A stretch of 64,000 bases of DNA from Candidatus Avimonas narfae (GCA_904395335.1 CAJFNR010000004.1:1-64000); one strand, 5' to 3'. Positions 17,081 to 27,119 are shown, counted from the stretch's first letter. Made by a program: numbers and translations. The notes: a model not told the origin generated them from the sequence alone.

Positions 17081-18685
17081 ATGCTGAGAATTCGGGAAGT
17101 AACCCTGCCGTTGGGATATACTGACGCCGATATGCGCCGGGCGGCGGCGCGGATTCTAAAGATATCTGAGAAACGATTGGAGACCGTGCGGATTTTTCGA
17201 CGGTCGGTTGACGCCCGGCACCGGGACAGGGTCTCGTTTTCCCTGGCGCTGGATGTATCCATCCGGGGGGATGAGGAGCTGGCCTTACAGCGGTCCGGGG
17301 GCATGGCGGTCCGCGTGACGGAGGCGCCGTATCTTCCTCCCAGCCCGGCGCGCAGGCCGTCCTGCCGCCCGGTGGTGGTGGGAGCGGGCCCGGCGGGTTT
17401 GTTTGCGGCGTTGGTGCTGGCCCGCGCAGGTTGGGCGCCTCTTTTGCTGGAACGGGGCCGTGACGTGGACCGGCGCCGGGAGGATGTGGAACGGTTCCGC
17501 CGGACAGGGGTCCTTCTTCCCGATTCCAACGTGCAGTTCGGTGAAGGAGGTGCAGGGACTTTTTCCGACGGCAAGCTGAATACCGGGATTCGGGATCCTC
17601 GGTGCCGGTATGTGCTGGAGCAGCTGGCGGCGGCAGGCGCGCCGGAAGAAATCCTTTGGCAGGCCAAGCCTCATGTGGGGACCGACCGCCTGCGCGAAAC
17701 GGTGAAAGGATTGCGGAACCGCATTCTGGAGCTGGGGGGAGAGGTACGCTTTTCCCATCAGGTGACAGGGATCCTAGCAGACCGGGGCCGCCTGCGGGGC
17801 TTGCGCGTCCGCACGCCTTCCGGGGAGGAGGAGATCCGCTGCGATCAGGCGGTGCTGGCCATTGGGCACAGCGCCAGGGATACCGTGAACATGCTTTACA
17901 GGTCGGGTCTCCCCATAGAACCGAAACCCTTCGCCGTAGGTGTGCGGATCGAGCATCCCCGGAAGTGGATCGACCGGGGCCGCTACGGCCGTTTTGCCGG
18001 ACATCCGGCGTTGGGGGCGGCGGATTACAAGCTGTCCTGCCGCCCTCAGGGACAAAGGGGCGTGTATACCTTCTGTATGTGCCCCGGCGGAACCGTGGTG
18101 GCAGCCGCTTCGGAAGAGGGCGGCGTGGTGGTCAACGGAATGAGCGAATTTGCCCGTGACGCGGAAAATTCCAACAGCGCGTTGTTGGTGGGTGTGGGGC
18201 CGGAGGATTACGGCTCCGATCATCCACTGGCGGGCATCGCTTTTCAAAGGAGGATGGAACAGGCAGCATACCGTCTGGGAGGGGGAGGCTATCGCGCCCC
18301 CGCCCAAAGAGTGGAGGACTTTTTGGTTGGCCGGCCTTCCCGGGCTTGGGGGGAGGTGCGGCCTTCCTATGAACCGGGGGTGACGCCTGTCGACCTGCGG
18401 GAGTGCCTGCCAACGGAGGTGACGGCGGCGCTGCAGGCGGCGCTACTGGCGTTCGGCCGGCAGTTGGAGGGATTTGACCGCCCGGATGCCGTGTTGACCG
18501 GAGTGGAGTCGCGCAGCTCGTCCCCGGTACGGCTGCTGAGGGATGCCGCTGGCTCTTCCCGGCTGCGGGGGGTATATCCCTGCGGGGAGGGGGCAGGATA
18601 TGCTGGGGGCATCGTATCGGCGGCAGTGGACGGGATCCGCTGTGCGGAGTGGATATTGGCTTTGCCGGACGGAGATGCCGGTTGA
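17081..18685 (+). CDS. Uncharacterised FAD-dependent dehydrogenase (COG2509)
   Basis: The 534-residue protein has a small N-terminal alpha/beta domain of about 85 residues with a basic loop (RRSVDARHRDRV). A VVGAGPAGLFAALVLARAG FAD fold (about 99-117) follows, then GGAGTFSDGKLNTG and the C-terminal GEGAGYAGGIVSAAVDGIRCAE (about 505-526). This arrangement is conserved across Firmicutes as COG2509, with no established substrate; an oxidoreductase role is inferred only from the fold. It is cytosolic. The start follows GGAGAGACAGT. It lies between another flavoprotein and a phospholipase whose GTG start lies 29 bases beyond its stop, so the block is one operon. The region is notably GC-rich, which makes many shadow frames. 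Confidence 0.85.
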   Translation: MLRIREVTLPLGYTDADMRRAAARILKISEKRLETVRIFRRSVDARHRDRVSFSLALDVSIRGDEELALQRSGGMAVRVTEAPYLPPSPARRPSCRPVVVGAGPAGLFAALVLARAGWAPLLLERGRDVDRRREDVERFRRTGVLLPDSNVQFGEGGAGTFSDGKLNTGIRDPRCRYVLEQLAAAGAPEEILWQAKPHVGTDRLRETVKGLRNRILELGGEVRFSHQVTGILADRGRLRGLRVRTPSGEEEIRCDQAVLAIGHSARDTVNMLYRSGLPIEPKPFAVGVRIEHPRKWIDRGRYGRFAGHPALGAADYKLSCRPQGQRGVYTFCMCPGGTVVAAASEEGGVVVNGMSEFARDAENSNSALLVGVGPEDYGSDHPLAGIAFQRRMEQAAYRLGGGGYRAPAQRVEDFLVGRPSRAWGEVRPSYEPGVTPVDLRECLPTEVTAALQAALLAFGRQLEGFDRPDAVLTGVESRSSSPVRLLRDAAGSSRLRGVYPCGEGAGYAGGIVSAAVDGIRCAEWILALPDGDAG

Positions 18686-18714
18686 CCGGAGCAGAGCGCG
18701 GGAGGACAGATGGC

Positions 18715-19911
18715 GTGAAAAAGGAGATGCCCTATGGACTGGTGCTGGCGGGAGGCGGGGCTAAGGGCGTGTATCAGATTGGCGCCTGGAAGGCACTGCG
18801 GGAATTGGGGATTGCCGTGGATTGCGTGGTGGGGACCTCTGTTGGCGCCATGAACGGCGCACTGGTAGCGCTGGGACTGTATGACGAGGCAGAGGCCCTG
18901 TGGAAAAGCATGTCCATCGAGCGGGGCTTTCAGCTGTCTGCTCCCTTGCGCCGTCCCGACAAATTGTTCAGCATTCAAAATGCCGGCATCCTGGTCCGCG
19001 AGCTGTGGAAGCATCATGGCCTGGATATCACGCCTCTGCGCAGAAGGCTGGAAGAACTGGTGGATGAACAGGCGCTGCGGGCGTCTCCGGTGGAGTATGG
19101 CCTGGTGACCTATGAGGTAACGGGTCGAAAGGGCCGGGAGCTGTTTAAGGAAAAAATCCCGGAGGGACGGCTGATGGATTATATCATGGCCAGCGCGGCC
19201 TATCCCGGCCTCAGACGGATCGAGATCGACGGCAAAACGTATTTGGATGGCGGTCTTGTGGACAATGTCCCTGTCCAGATGCTGCTGAACCGGAAAAAAG
19301 AGCCGGTTGTGGTGGTGGATATCGGGGACGGCGGGCTACCGGCGGGGATGAAGCCCTCCGAATCACTGATCTATGTCAAGCCGCTGGAACCGCTGGGGAC
19401 GGCTTTTGAGTTCCAACCGGAAACGGCCCAGCGAAAAATGGATATGGGTTATATGGACACCCTGAAGGCATTCGGCCGCCTTTCCGGCACGTGGATGTAT
19501 TTTGAAAATGCCGAGTATGACCGCTTGCTTCGGCGGTGGGGAAAGGAAACCGTAGAGGGAGTGGAGCATTACGCCCGTCTGCTGGGCATGAACAAGCTGC
19601 GCGTGTGTACCGGTGACGGCTTTGTCCGTGAGCTGCTGGAATACGAGAAGGTGTCGGCGGAAAAATTCCGTCTGTTCCGTTCCCAGATGGACATTCCCTC
19701 CCTGACAAAGGCGCTGGCGCGCGGTTCCGTCCGTGAATACAGCCTGACGGGGGATCTGCTGCTCCAGTTGGCCCAGGCCATGCTGGAGGACGGGGAAAAG
19801 CGCCGGAGGCTCATCGGTATGGCGCAAAAGGTCAGGCCCGAGCTGGTGAAGGCGGCCGCAGCCATGCTCCGCGTAAAAAGGGCAGTGGAGGAGAGCTTTC
19901 CTTCGTTGTAA
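18715..19911 (+). CDS. Patatin-like phospholipase
   Basis: The 398-residue enzyme has the patatin/RssA hydrolase core: an oxyanion loop AGGGAKGVYQIG near residues 13-24, the nucleophile elbow GTSVGA with Ser42, and the catalytic aspartate Asp178 in YLDGGLVDN. These predict a Ser-Asp dyad lipid acyl hydrolase acting on membrane phospholipids from the cytosolic side. There is no signal peptide. The C-terminal 150 residues are helical and Arg/Lys-rich and match no domain I know. The GTG at 18715 is chosen because GGGAGGA (18700-18706) sits 8 bases upstream. It is the last gene of the 15252 operon; no clear terminator follows before the 20004 promoter. Confidence 0.85.
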   Translation: MKKEMPYGLVLAGGGAKGVYQIGAWKALRELGIAVDCVVGTSVGAMNGALVALGLYDEAEALWKSMSIERGFQLSAPLRRPDKLFSIQNAGILVRELWKHHGLDITPLRRRLEELVDEQALRASPVEYGLVTYEVTGRKGRELFKEKIPEGRLMDYIMASAAYPGLRRIEIDGKTYLDGGLVDNVPVQMLLNRKKEPVVVVDIGDGGLPAGMKPSESLIYVKPLEPLGTAFEFQPETAQRKMDMGYMDTLKAFGRLSGTWMYFENAEYDRLLRRWGKETVEGVEHYARLLGMNKLRVCTGDGFVRELLEYEKVSAEKFRLFRSQMDIPSLTKALARGSVREYSLTGDLLLQLAQAMLEDGEKRRRLIGMAQKVRPELVKAAAAMLRVKRAVEESFPSL

Positions 19912-20003
19912 TCGTTTGGCTATTTTTCCCTGAAACGCCAAAAAAGACAGAATAAATATAGCGAAAAAGCATTTTAGAATAACCCGATAGGCAACCTATC
20001 CTG

Positions 20004-20031
20004 TTGAAACTCATTTTCTCTTCTTTATAAT
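20004..20031 (+). promoter_or_regulatory. Promoter of the phosphodiesterase gene
   Basis: TTGAAA (20004-20009), 16-base spacer, TATAAT (20026-20031). A small hairpin GATAGG-CAA-CCTATC lies just upstream. The leader is about 100 bases. Confidence 0.7.
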
Positions 20032-20137
20032 GGTTTGTATAACCTACACAGATCGAAAATGGTACAGGTATGTATTTTCGTGGCATCTGTTTTCGATGAG
20101 GACGGTTATAATTTATAAAGAAAGAGGGATGTCATTT

Positions 20138-23100
20138 ATGCCAATGAAAGTGGCCAAGAAATTTTTGGCTGTCGGTGTAAGTGCCTGCCTGGTGGCGGGT
20201 ACCTTTACCGGTGCACTGGCGGTGACGGCGGCCGGTTCTTCGGAACCGAAGGTTCTCTTTGAAGAGAATTTTGATGATCTGACCGCCCTGCCGGAGGGCT
20301 GGAAAGAGATCAAGGAAAACACAAACGGCAAGGTGTATATTGAGGACGGTGCGCTTATCATTGATGCGCAGGGTACCGGCACCGATTCCCCTTACGGAGT
20401 GGTTTACCTTGGCGACGAGCTGATGAATGAAGGCGACTACACTGTCGAAGTGGAGTATACGCCTTTGTGGCAGGCTAGCAATACCCGGTATTCCAGTCTG
20501 ATGTATCGCGTTCAGGGGACTGAACTGGACAACAACCGGACGTATGCGCCGTACTATCACTTCACCGTCCGCATGAATGCGGCGACGCAGCCTGGCGGCG
20601 GCGTGGAGCTGACCTACCGCGGAAAGAACCAGTCCTGGACGCATCTGGCGGATGTTAATGCTTCTTCCGACCTGTCGCTGAATACCACTTATACCATGAA
20701 AGTAATCTGTAAGGGCAATCATATCCAGCAGTGGCTGGACGACGAATTGCTGGTGGACAAAACGCTGGACGAATCCGCTTCTACGTGGCTCGCCAATGGC
20801 GGCATCGGCTTCCAGACCTCCAACATGAAGGTCCGTGTGGATAACATCAAGGTTACGGAAACTACGGACATCGTCAGCCCCACTTCTCCCGACCTTTTCA
20901 ACGTGTACGAGCCGGACACCGGTCTGCGTGTAGCTCCCACCGTGGTGCAGAAGGTGGACAGCAAGGATGACTACAACGCGCTGACCAACGAGGGCGCCCG
21001 CCCGGCGACGGCGGTGTTCACGCTGGATCAGAACCTGAACGTTGTCGATGCCAGCGGCGCGAAGATTGCTACGCTGGACGAGGCGATGACCAAGATCGAC
21101 GACGACATTATCCCTGGCTTCTTTGTCAAGGATACCGCGACGGTGACGGCGCTCAGCAACGCTTATGGCAAGACGCTGAAGGATGCCACCATTTTCTCTG
21201 ATAATCTGGATGTGCTGTCCGCTGCTCATGAGGCGATGAACAAGCTGCGCACCGCCTATTGGCCTGTGCTGAGCGGGGATATCACCAAAGAAGTCAAGGA
21301 CGAACTGATCGCCTCTGCCAATGCGCATGCGGCGAAAATCCTGGTGCTGGACAGCAGTAAGCTGACTAAGGAGGATGTCCTGTATTTCCAGATGCGTCTG
21401 ATGACGGTCTGGGGTATCACCTCCGGTGAAACAGTAGACACCTATACCCAGATTGTCAAGGGCTTTGACGGTCTGGTCACCGATGACTTCACCACGGCGA
21501 TCAGTGCTATCGAGAGCTTTGACGATTCCAACGGACTGATCCGCAACCCGGTGACCATTGCGCACCGCGGCTATTCCAACAAATATCCGGAAAACACCAT
21601 GGCGGCCTTTAAGGGCGCTGTGGAAGCCGGTGCCAGCATGATCGAAACCGACTTCCATATGACTACGGACGGCAAGCTGGTACTGATCCACGACGATACC
21701 CTGGATCGCACCACCAATGGCAGCGGTGCGGTGGCCAGTAAGTCGTGGGATGAGATCAAGGATCTCAAGTGCAAGAATGACGGCGATGTCGAATTCAGCG
21801 ATGAAGGCATTCCGCTGATGGATGACCTGTTCGAGTATATCCAGGACAAGGACGTTGTCATTGTCATGGAAATCAAGAATGGTGACGAGGACTCTATCCC
21901 GGTGTTCAAGCAGCTGGTGGAAAAGTACGGCGTACAGGACAAAGTGGTCGCCATCACCTTCTACAGCAATCAGGTTGCTGCCATGCGCGAGGTTTTCCCG
22001 GAGATGAGCGTGGGCTTCCTGGGAACCAGCGGTGGGAACACGGTCAGCGACAGGCTGCTGACCCTTATCAACACCAACTTCCCCTCCGAATGCACCAACC
22101 ATCCGAACCGCTCCTTCAACAGTTCCGAGCTGATGGAGGCCGCCAAGCATCGCGGCATTGTGATCCATCCCTGGACCTATACCGGCATGAAGCTGTTTAA
22201 TGAGGATATGCGTATGGGCGTACAGTTCCTCACCTCCAACGGCGCCGAGTGGATGACGGATCAGTATGCCTATCTGAAGGCGGCCGACAGCTACACGCTT
22301 AAGCAAAATATCGCGGAAAATGTAAAAGCCAAGGCTTTCTCCTCCGAGTTGGGTGAAGCGGAAGTCAACGTTGGTATGATGCGCATTGCTGGCGACGATA
22401 TCACCTTTACCAATTACGACAATGGTACGGTTGCCGCCAATAAGCAGGGTACTGCTACTGTTATCCTGAAGTATGAGGTGGAGCAGTTTGACGGCAAATA
22501 CACCATCTATTCCGCTCCAGTGACCGTGACGGTGGGCGAAGGCAGCACGACCCCCACCGATCCGCCTCCCACAGAAAGTACGGAAGGAATCACGACCACC
22601 ACAGCGGCGAATATTCCCGGCCCCGAGGTTCCCGGTATGATCAAGGAGGTTTCCCTCCAGGCCAACAATGCCGCCGCGTGGTATGTGAAGGACTGGAAGG
22701 ACGGCAAGGGTACCTATATGCCCTATGAGTATACGGTGTATCCGGAAATCAAGGTGGTCAACAATGAAAGCGGCGCTCTGGAAATTACCCGCCGCCCCTA
22801 TTCACAGTATCCTTATGTGTACACGTATGCGTATATTGCGCAGAACGTGAATTTTGTGGACAACAAGTTGTACTACAATTTCACTGCGGATTGTCAGTGG
22901 AACATTACCCTGACTCTGGGCTCCAACAAGGATACCGCGGATGGAAACGAAATGCTGAACCTGACCTCCTACATCATGAAGGAGGAGAAGGACAAGGTCA
23001 TCCCTTATACAACTGACGGCGATCCCGGGGCCTACAACGGATGCATTGATGTGTACGCCGCTTATCAGGATGCAGTTCAGAAGAACAATATGAGAGCTGG

Positions 23101-23533
23101 CCTGATTGATGAAAACGGTGACGGCTTCATCGGTCGTGTCGTTATCTGGACGGTCAGCGGCGCGGAGGATGCCGATGTGATCACGGTAAACGATCTGTAT
23201 GTCGGCCGTGAGGAAGGCGCTCCTACTTCTCCGTCTACAGGTGCCAGCTCGGATACGACGGTGACCGGAACTGACAGCACGGCGACCGGAACCGATACAA
23301 CGGCAACCGGATCGGATACGACGGCAACTGGATCGGATACGACGGCAACTGGATCGGATACGACGGCAACTGGCGACAACACCACTGCCTCGACCAATGT
23401 GGACGGGACTTCCACTACGAAGACTCCGTCCAGCCCGAGTACCGGTGAAAACGTGGCGTTTGCCCTTTTGGGTGCCGCCCTGCTGGCTGCTTCTGCCGGA
23501 CTGATGGTCTTTTCCCGGAAGAAGAAAGCATAA
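20138..23533 (+). CDS. Wall-sorted multidomain glycerophosphodiester phosphodiesterase
   Basis: This 1131-residue secreted protein starts with a signal peptide ending near ALAVTAAG. A lamin-G-like domain (about 40-245) and a possibly degenerate barrel segment (about 250-465) come next. The GDPD domain (about 470-710) has His476, Glu503, Asp505 and His518 in HRGYSNKYPENT and HDDTLDRTT contexts. An Ig-like segment and an unnamed beta domain (about 837-1026), shared with the gene at 30825, come after it. Next are six TDTTATG-type repeats, the sorting motif SPSTG (1099-1103), a hydrophobic stretch and KKK. GDPD enzymes hydrolyse glycerophosphodiesters or teichoic-type polymers. The ATG at 20138 is chosen for AGAGGG 9 bases upstream. 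It would act on the surface, alongside the two phosphodiester glycosidases downstream. Confidence 0.87.
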   Translation: MPMKVAKKFLAVGVSACLVAGTFTGALAVTAAGSSEPKVLFEENFDDLTALPEGWKEIKENTNGKVYIEDGALIIDAQGTGTDSPYGVVYLGDELMNEGDYTVEVEYTPLWQASNTRYSSLMYRVQGTELDNNRTYAPYYHFTVRMNAATQPGGGVELTYRGKNQSWTHLADVNASSDLSLNTTYTMKVICKGNHIQQWLDDELLVDKTLDESASTWLANGGIGFQTSNMKVRVDNIKVTETTDIVSPTSPDLFNVYEPDTGLRVAPTVVQKVDSKDDYNALTNEGARPATAVFTLDQNLNVVDASGAKIATLDEAMTKIDDDIIPGFFVKDTATVTALSNAYGKTLKDATIFSDNLDVLSAAHEAMNKLRTAYWPVLSGDITKEVKDELIASANAHAAKILVLDSSKLTKEDVLYFQMRLMTVWGITSGETVDTYTQIVKGFDGLVTDDFTTAISAIESFDDSNGLIRNPVTIAHRGYSNKYPENTMAAFKGAVEAGASMIETDFHMTTDGKLVLIHDDTLDRTTNGSGAVASKSWDEIKDLKCKNDGDVEFSDEGIPLMDDLFEYIQDKDVVIVMEIKNGDEDSIPVFKQLVEKYGVQDKVVAITFYSNQVAAMREVFPEMSVGFLGTSGGNTVSDRLLTLINTNFPSECTNHPNRSFNSSELMEAAKHRGIVIHPWTYTGMKLFNEDMRMGVQFLTSNGAEWMTDQYAYLKAADSYTLKQNIAENVKAKAFSSELGEAEVNVGMMRIAGDDITFTNYDNGTVAANKQGTATVILKYEVEQFDGKYTIYSAPVTVTVGEGSTTPTDPPPTESTEGITTTTAANIPGPEVPGMIKEVSLQANNAAAWYVKDWKDGKGTYMPYEYTVYPEIKVVNNESGALEITRRPYSQYPYVYTYAYIAQNVNFVDNKLYYNFTADCQWNITLTLGSNKDTADGNEMLNLTSYIMKEEKDKVIPYTTDGDPGAYNGCIDVYAAYQDAVQKNNMRAGLIDENGDGFIGRVVIWTVSGAEDADVITVNDLYVGREEGAPTSPSTGASSDTTVTGTDSTATGTDTTATGSDTTATGSDTTATGSDTTATGDNTTASTNVDGTSTTKTPSSPSTGENVAFALLGAALLAASAGLMVFSRKKKA
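23249..23374 (+). repeat. Six 21-bp in-frame tandem repeats (Thr-rich linker)
   Basis: Codon-aligned 21-base units encode S/T-D-T/S-T-A/V-T-G. The last three copies (ATCGGATACGACGGCAACTGG) are identical over 23311-23373. They form a flexible wall-spanning linker before the sorting motif and may vary in copy number between strains. Confidence 0.85.
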
Positions 23534-23551
23534 CGATTCTTGATCAGTAGG

Positions 23552-23585
23552 AAAAGGTCCGCACTGTATGGTGCGGACCTTTTTT
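23552..23585 (+). terminator. Rho-independent terminator
   Basis: GGTCCGCAC/GTGCGGACC stem (23556-23579) with a TGTATG loop, preceded by A4 and followed by T6. Confidence 0.9.
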
Positions 23586-23703
23586 GTAGGGCAAAGGAAT
23601 CCCTCTATGCCGGCAAATTGGAAGGAGCAAGATATCCGAGACAAACAATCTGTCAGATCAAACCAGAAAAGAGGATGCCGTCAGCAGCTGGGATCTCCCA
23701 ACG

Positions 23704-23746
23704 AAAAAGGCAGGGGCCTTATCCGTAGATAAGTCCCCTGCCTTTT
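23704..23746 (-). terminator. Terminator of the acetyltransferase gene (bidirectional)
   Basis: AAAAAGGCAGGGG pairs with CCCCTGCCTTTT; on the minus strand the stem ends in a T run. It lies 24 bases past the acetyltransferase stop. Confidence 0.8.
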
Positions 23747-23769
23747 GTATTACAAAGACCAGCCGGAGT

Positions 23770-24237
23770 TTACAGGATATTCCGGTACCATCCCGGAGAT
23801 GACCCCTCGATCGTTGTTGCTCCGCAGCAGGAAGCGTAAAATTTATCCGGTCCGACGCCACCGATTATGGCATAGATGTATCCTTCCCCATACATGGCCT
23901 TTAATGTGTGCATCAGAAGGGCTTTTCCAATGCCTTTCCCACGTTGGTTTTCATCGACACCGGTGGGGCCGAAAAACGCGCGGGCCGTGGCATCGTAACA
24001 GGCGAAACCCAGAATCTGGGATTCCTGCACGGCAACAAAGCAGCGGGAGGGTATGGAGAGAATGGCGTTGGAGGCTTCATCCGCCCATCCGAGACTGAAA
24101 TGTGTCTTGATCCATTCACGCACCTCTGTAAGGTTTGGGGCCATGACTGACTTTATGACGATTCCCTGCGCCTTTATTTTTTCCATTCCGTCGTCATATT
24201 GGTCCAGGTCATACAAACGCACCAACATATCGGGCAT
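23770..24237 (-). CDS. GNAT-family N-acetyltransferase
   Basis: The 155-residue GNAT protein transfers an acetyl group from acetyl-CoA to an unidentified amine. The acetyl-CoA motif GVDENQRGKGIGKALLMHTLKAM is complete near residues 90-112, preceded by the core strand RCFVAVQESQILGFACYDATARAFFGP. The C-terminal PDKFYASCCGATTIEGSSPGWY matches the usual beta-bulge and last strand. The ATG at 24237 is chosen because AAGGAG lies 9 bases upstream; a longer frame to 24276 would start inside that ribosome site. It is monocistronic, on the opposite strand to the glycan genes around it. Confidence 0.82.
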   Translation of the reverse strand: MPDMLVRLYDLDQYDDGMEKIKAQGIVIKSVMAPNLTEVREWIKTHFSLGWADEASNAILSIPSRCFVAVQESQILGFACYDATARAFFGPTGVDENQRGKGIGKALLMHTLKAMYGEGYIYAIIGGVGPDKFYASCCGATTIEGSSPGWYRNIL

Positions 24238-24811
24238 ACACAACCACTCCTTTTTTCTTTTAGGTAAGAAAAACATAAAAACCGGGATTTTGGGCTAGGT
24301 CCACAGCGTATCCCTGTCAGCTGAATGGCCCCTTCTTGTTTTTGAGAAGAAGAAACAAAAAAACAAAGCTCGCATGGCAACAGGGAAACACAGGCAAGTC
24401 GCCCTTACCCCGGAACTTAGATATTATACAATATCGAGTGTATAAAGCCAAGGAGAAACAGAGAAAAAGACAGTGTTTGATGGCGGGAAATTCTTTTGCA
24501 ATTGGAAAGGGAGGGTCAAGCTGTATCCGGCTGCGGCAGGGATCCGGACACATAAATAAACGATGCAGGATTTATTACCCTTGGCCGAATCCAACCGGTT
24601 TTGTAGAGAAAGAAAGAAAAGAGGAGGATTTATGGATCAAAACTGTACATAAAAGCATTTTTAAATAAAGATATAGACAGATCGACGCCTTGCTTTGGTA
24701 GCAGTGTTCCTATATTATTTATATAATAGCTGTTTGGTTTTGAGTTTGGGATCAGACCAGGACAGTGAAATATGGATCCGCCAAGGAACCGTAGAAAAGG
24801 GAGGATACCGG
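24238..24811. other. AT-rich gene-free stretch upstream of the first phosphodiester glycosidase
   Basis: No gene is seen. TATAAT occurs at 24722-24727 but with no matching -35 element at the right distance. Short A/T-rich runs near 24330-24360 can form a weak hairpin (CTTCT...AGAAG). Regulation of the 24812 gene must lie in this stretch. Confidence 0.4.
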
Positions 24812-26911
24812 ATGAAAAGCGGTGTAGTGAAAAAATTGAGCGTTGGTGCGGTTGCGGCTGTTTTCTGCGGGACCAGCGCCCTGATGGCCATGGCCGGCGG
24901 CAACATTATGACCGGTGAAGGCACAGTCACGACGGAAACCCTGTCGGAAGGCGTTACCTACCGGCAGGAAATGGGTGCCCAGAGCACGAAAGGCAAGCAG
25001 AACATTTACACGGTGACCTATGATTATACAAATCCGAACTACGATCTGGCCATCGGCGGGAAGATTGGCGACCGCAATACGGTCACGGAAATGGCCCAGA
25101 TGCTCGGCGAGGTAGAGGGATATACGGTGTTGGCCGGTGTCAACGGCGACCATTTTTCCTTCCAGACGGGAATCCCTATGGGATTCTGCATGGACGATGG
25201 TGAGATCCTGGAAAGCCCTACGGATTCCAAGGATGCGGCGGGCTATATGTTTTATTCGTTTGGCATCACCCGGGATGGGGAAGTGGTGACGGGATACAAT
25301 CCTACCCTCATTGCCACCTATCAGCGAGAGGGTTCCCCCATTGAGGATCGGATCAGCATTGAGCGGATCAATCGTACCCGTGAAGGCTTTGCTGCTTCTG
25401 TCCTGTTTACAGAGGCCTACGGTGATTCTACCAAGACGGAAGGCGGCCTGGAGCTGGTTATTCAGGTGGAAAGTGGCAAGGTTGGTCCTCAGGCCAATCC
25501 GCTGGTGGGCACGGTTGTCGAGATCAATGAAAACGGCGACAGCACCATCGGCGAAGGCCAGGTGGTTCTTTCCGGGGAAGGTGCCGCTATGACCGATCTG
25601 AGGAACTATCAGGTGGGCGATAAAATTGAGATGAACTTCAGTTTTGTCGAGGAAGAATGGAATTACGTGGACTTCGCCATCGGCGGCCATTATTCTATCG
25701 TGCAGAATGGCCAGGCCATGGAATTCGATTATTCGGAAGACGCGGCTGTTTTTGATGGGAACAACCCCTGCACCGCTGTGGGCATGACCGCGGACGGCAA
25801 GCTGGTAATTGTGGCCACAGATGGCCGCGGCGCCGGCGGTGGCGTGGGCTTTTCCGCCAACGATATGGCCCACTACATGGCGGAGGAATTAAACTGTGAA
25901 AATGCTATTATGCTGGATGGCGGCGGTTCCACGGAAATGGTCACTGTGGACGGCGATGAGATAAGCATCCGCAATACGCCGTCGGATGGAGCGGAGCGCC
26001 CGGTGGGCAACGGCCTGTTCCTGGTGAAGCTGGATGACCCCCGAGCTCCGGAAACCGAGCCCACAGCGCCCACGGCGGCTCCGGTGATCGAGCCGGTGAA
26101 CCTCATGCCCTCCGATCTGAGCGGTGCAAAGGGAAATAACGCGACAGCGGTATATGAGGGGGAAACGCTGAAGGTCACCTCCACCGCCAACAATGCGACT
26201 TTTACTTTCCCGGTGGGCAAGGAGTATAACCTCAACAAGCTGCCCAATATGTACTTTACCGTGGATGCGGATGTCCGTTTTGACATTCGTGTGAATTATA
26301 CCGGAAATGTTCCGGGAGTGGTGGGAATCGTCAGCGATTATGGCCCCAATTTTGGCAGCGACGTTATGTCGGTAGGCTATTTACCGGCAGGGGTCTATGA
26401 CGATCGAGAGGAAAACGGCGCGGATTATGAAGGCATGGTCAATTTTGCCGGTGGCCCCAATTATAACGGGAATGTGCCTCTGGATGCGATGATCACCATC
26501 GATTCCATCGAGATTCGTCTCCAGACTCCTGGAACCGTTCAGCTGGAGGCGTTGTATATGTCCAAGCTGGCCTCCGATGATGTGCCTTCTCCCATTCCTT
26601 CCTCTTCTTCTACGGATTCAACGGAGAGCACGGACGGAACAACGGGATCCACGGATGCTTCCCAGTCCACCGAACCGTCCTCGACAGACAGCTCCACGAC
26701 TGATACAACGGCGACGGATACCACCGCTGATACGACGGATACCGCTGCCGGAACGGATACGACGGGTTCCCCCGCCTCTTCCACTACTTCCACCACGGCA
26801 CACACTTCTCCCGGCACGGGCTACGGTATGGGAGCGCTTGCGTTGGCCGGCATGCTGCTGGTAGTTTCCATCTCCGGAATCTGCTTTTGTCATAAAGCGC
26901 GGGCGAAATAA
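24812..26911 (+). CDS. Wall-sorted phosphodiester glycosidase, NAGPA family (copy 1)
   Basis: This 699-residue secreted protein has a signal peptide (MKSGVVKKLSVGAVAAVFCG and onward), the NAGPA domain (about 45-410), a beta-sandwich domain (about 430-610), a Ser/Thr linker and a sorting tail SPGTG (666-670) with a hydrophobic span and HKARAK. Family motifs: VLAGVNGDHFS near 105, ATDGRGAGGG near 340, and IMLDGGGSTEMV near 367-378. The founding member, human uncovering enzyme, cleaves GlcNAc from GlcNAc-phospho-mannose; bacterial members are assigned to exopolysaccharide or wall-glycan phosphodiesters. The start follows GGGAGGATACCGG. It is nearly collinear with the next gene, a recent duplication. 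The true substrate is unknown. Confidence 0.87.
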   Translation: MKSGVVKKLSVGAVAAVFCGTSALMAMAGGNIMTGEGTVTTETLSEGVTYRQEMGAQSTKGKQNIYTVTYDYTNPNYDLAIGGKIGDRNTVTEMAQMLGEVEGYTVLAGVNGDHFSFQTGIPMGFCMDDGEILESPTDSKDAAGYMFYSFGITRDGEVVTGYNPTLIATYQREGSPIEDRISIERINRTREGFAASVLFTEAYGDSTKTEGGLELVIQVESGKVGPQANPLVGTVVEINENGDSTIGEGQVVLSGEGAAMTDLRNYQVGDKIEMNFSFVEEEWNYVDFAIGGHYSIVQNGQAMEFDYSEDAAVFDGNNPCTAVGMTADGKLVIVATDGRGAGGGVGFSANDMAHYMAEELNCENAIMLDGGGSTEMVTVDGDEISIRNTPSDGAERPVGNGLFLVKLDDPRAPETEPTAPTAAPVIEPVNLMPSDLSGAKGNNATAVYEGETLKVTSTANNATFTFPVGKEYNLNKLPNMYFTVDADVRFDIRVNYTGNVPGVVGIVSDYGPNFGSDVMSVGYLPAGVYDDREENGADYEGMVNFAGGPNYNGNVPLDAMITIDSIEIRLQTPGTVQLEALYMSKLASDDVPSPIPSSSSTDSTESTDGTTGSTDASQSTEPSSTDSSTTDTTATDTTADTTDTAAGTDTTGSPASSTTSTTAHTSPGTGYGMGALALAGMLLVVSISGICFCHKARAK

Positions 26912-26933
26912 CTGACGCAACCGATATTTTCAG

Positions 26934-26976
26934 GGGACGGCGTTCTTCTTCACGGGAAAGAGCGCCGTCCCTTGCT
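26934..26976 (+). terminator. Hairpin terminator
   Basis: GGGACGGCG (26934-26942) pairs with CGCCGTCCC (26963-26971), then a short T-rich tail. Confidence 0.7.
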
Positions 26977-27119
26977 ATTGACCAGAAAGTACCGACATCC
27001 TAAGGAAATTCAAGGGGATGCAGGAAATATTTGTCTATATTCCAGCAAAAAAAGAAGAAATAACGCGACAAAATGTACAACGAGGCACTTTGAGATAAGA
27101 CAATAGACAAATTTTAGGC

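Noticed and set aside
20132..22306. 724-codon antisense frame opposite the phosphodiesterase
   Set aside because: No signal, ribosome site or motif; the plus strand encodes a GDPD with catalytic residues.
23249..23374. CRISPR or other DNA-level array
   Set aside because: Units are 21 bases, in frame and without spacers; it is a coding repeat.
24695..24811. N-terminal extension of the first NAGPA protein
   Set aside because: ATG 24812 has GGGAGG upstream and begins a normal signal peptide matching the paralogue.
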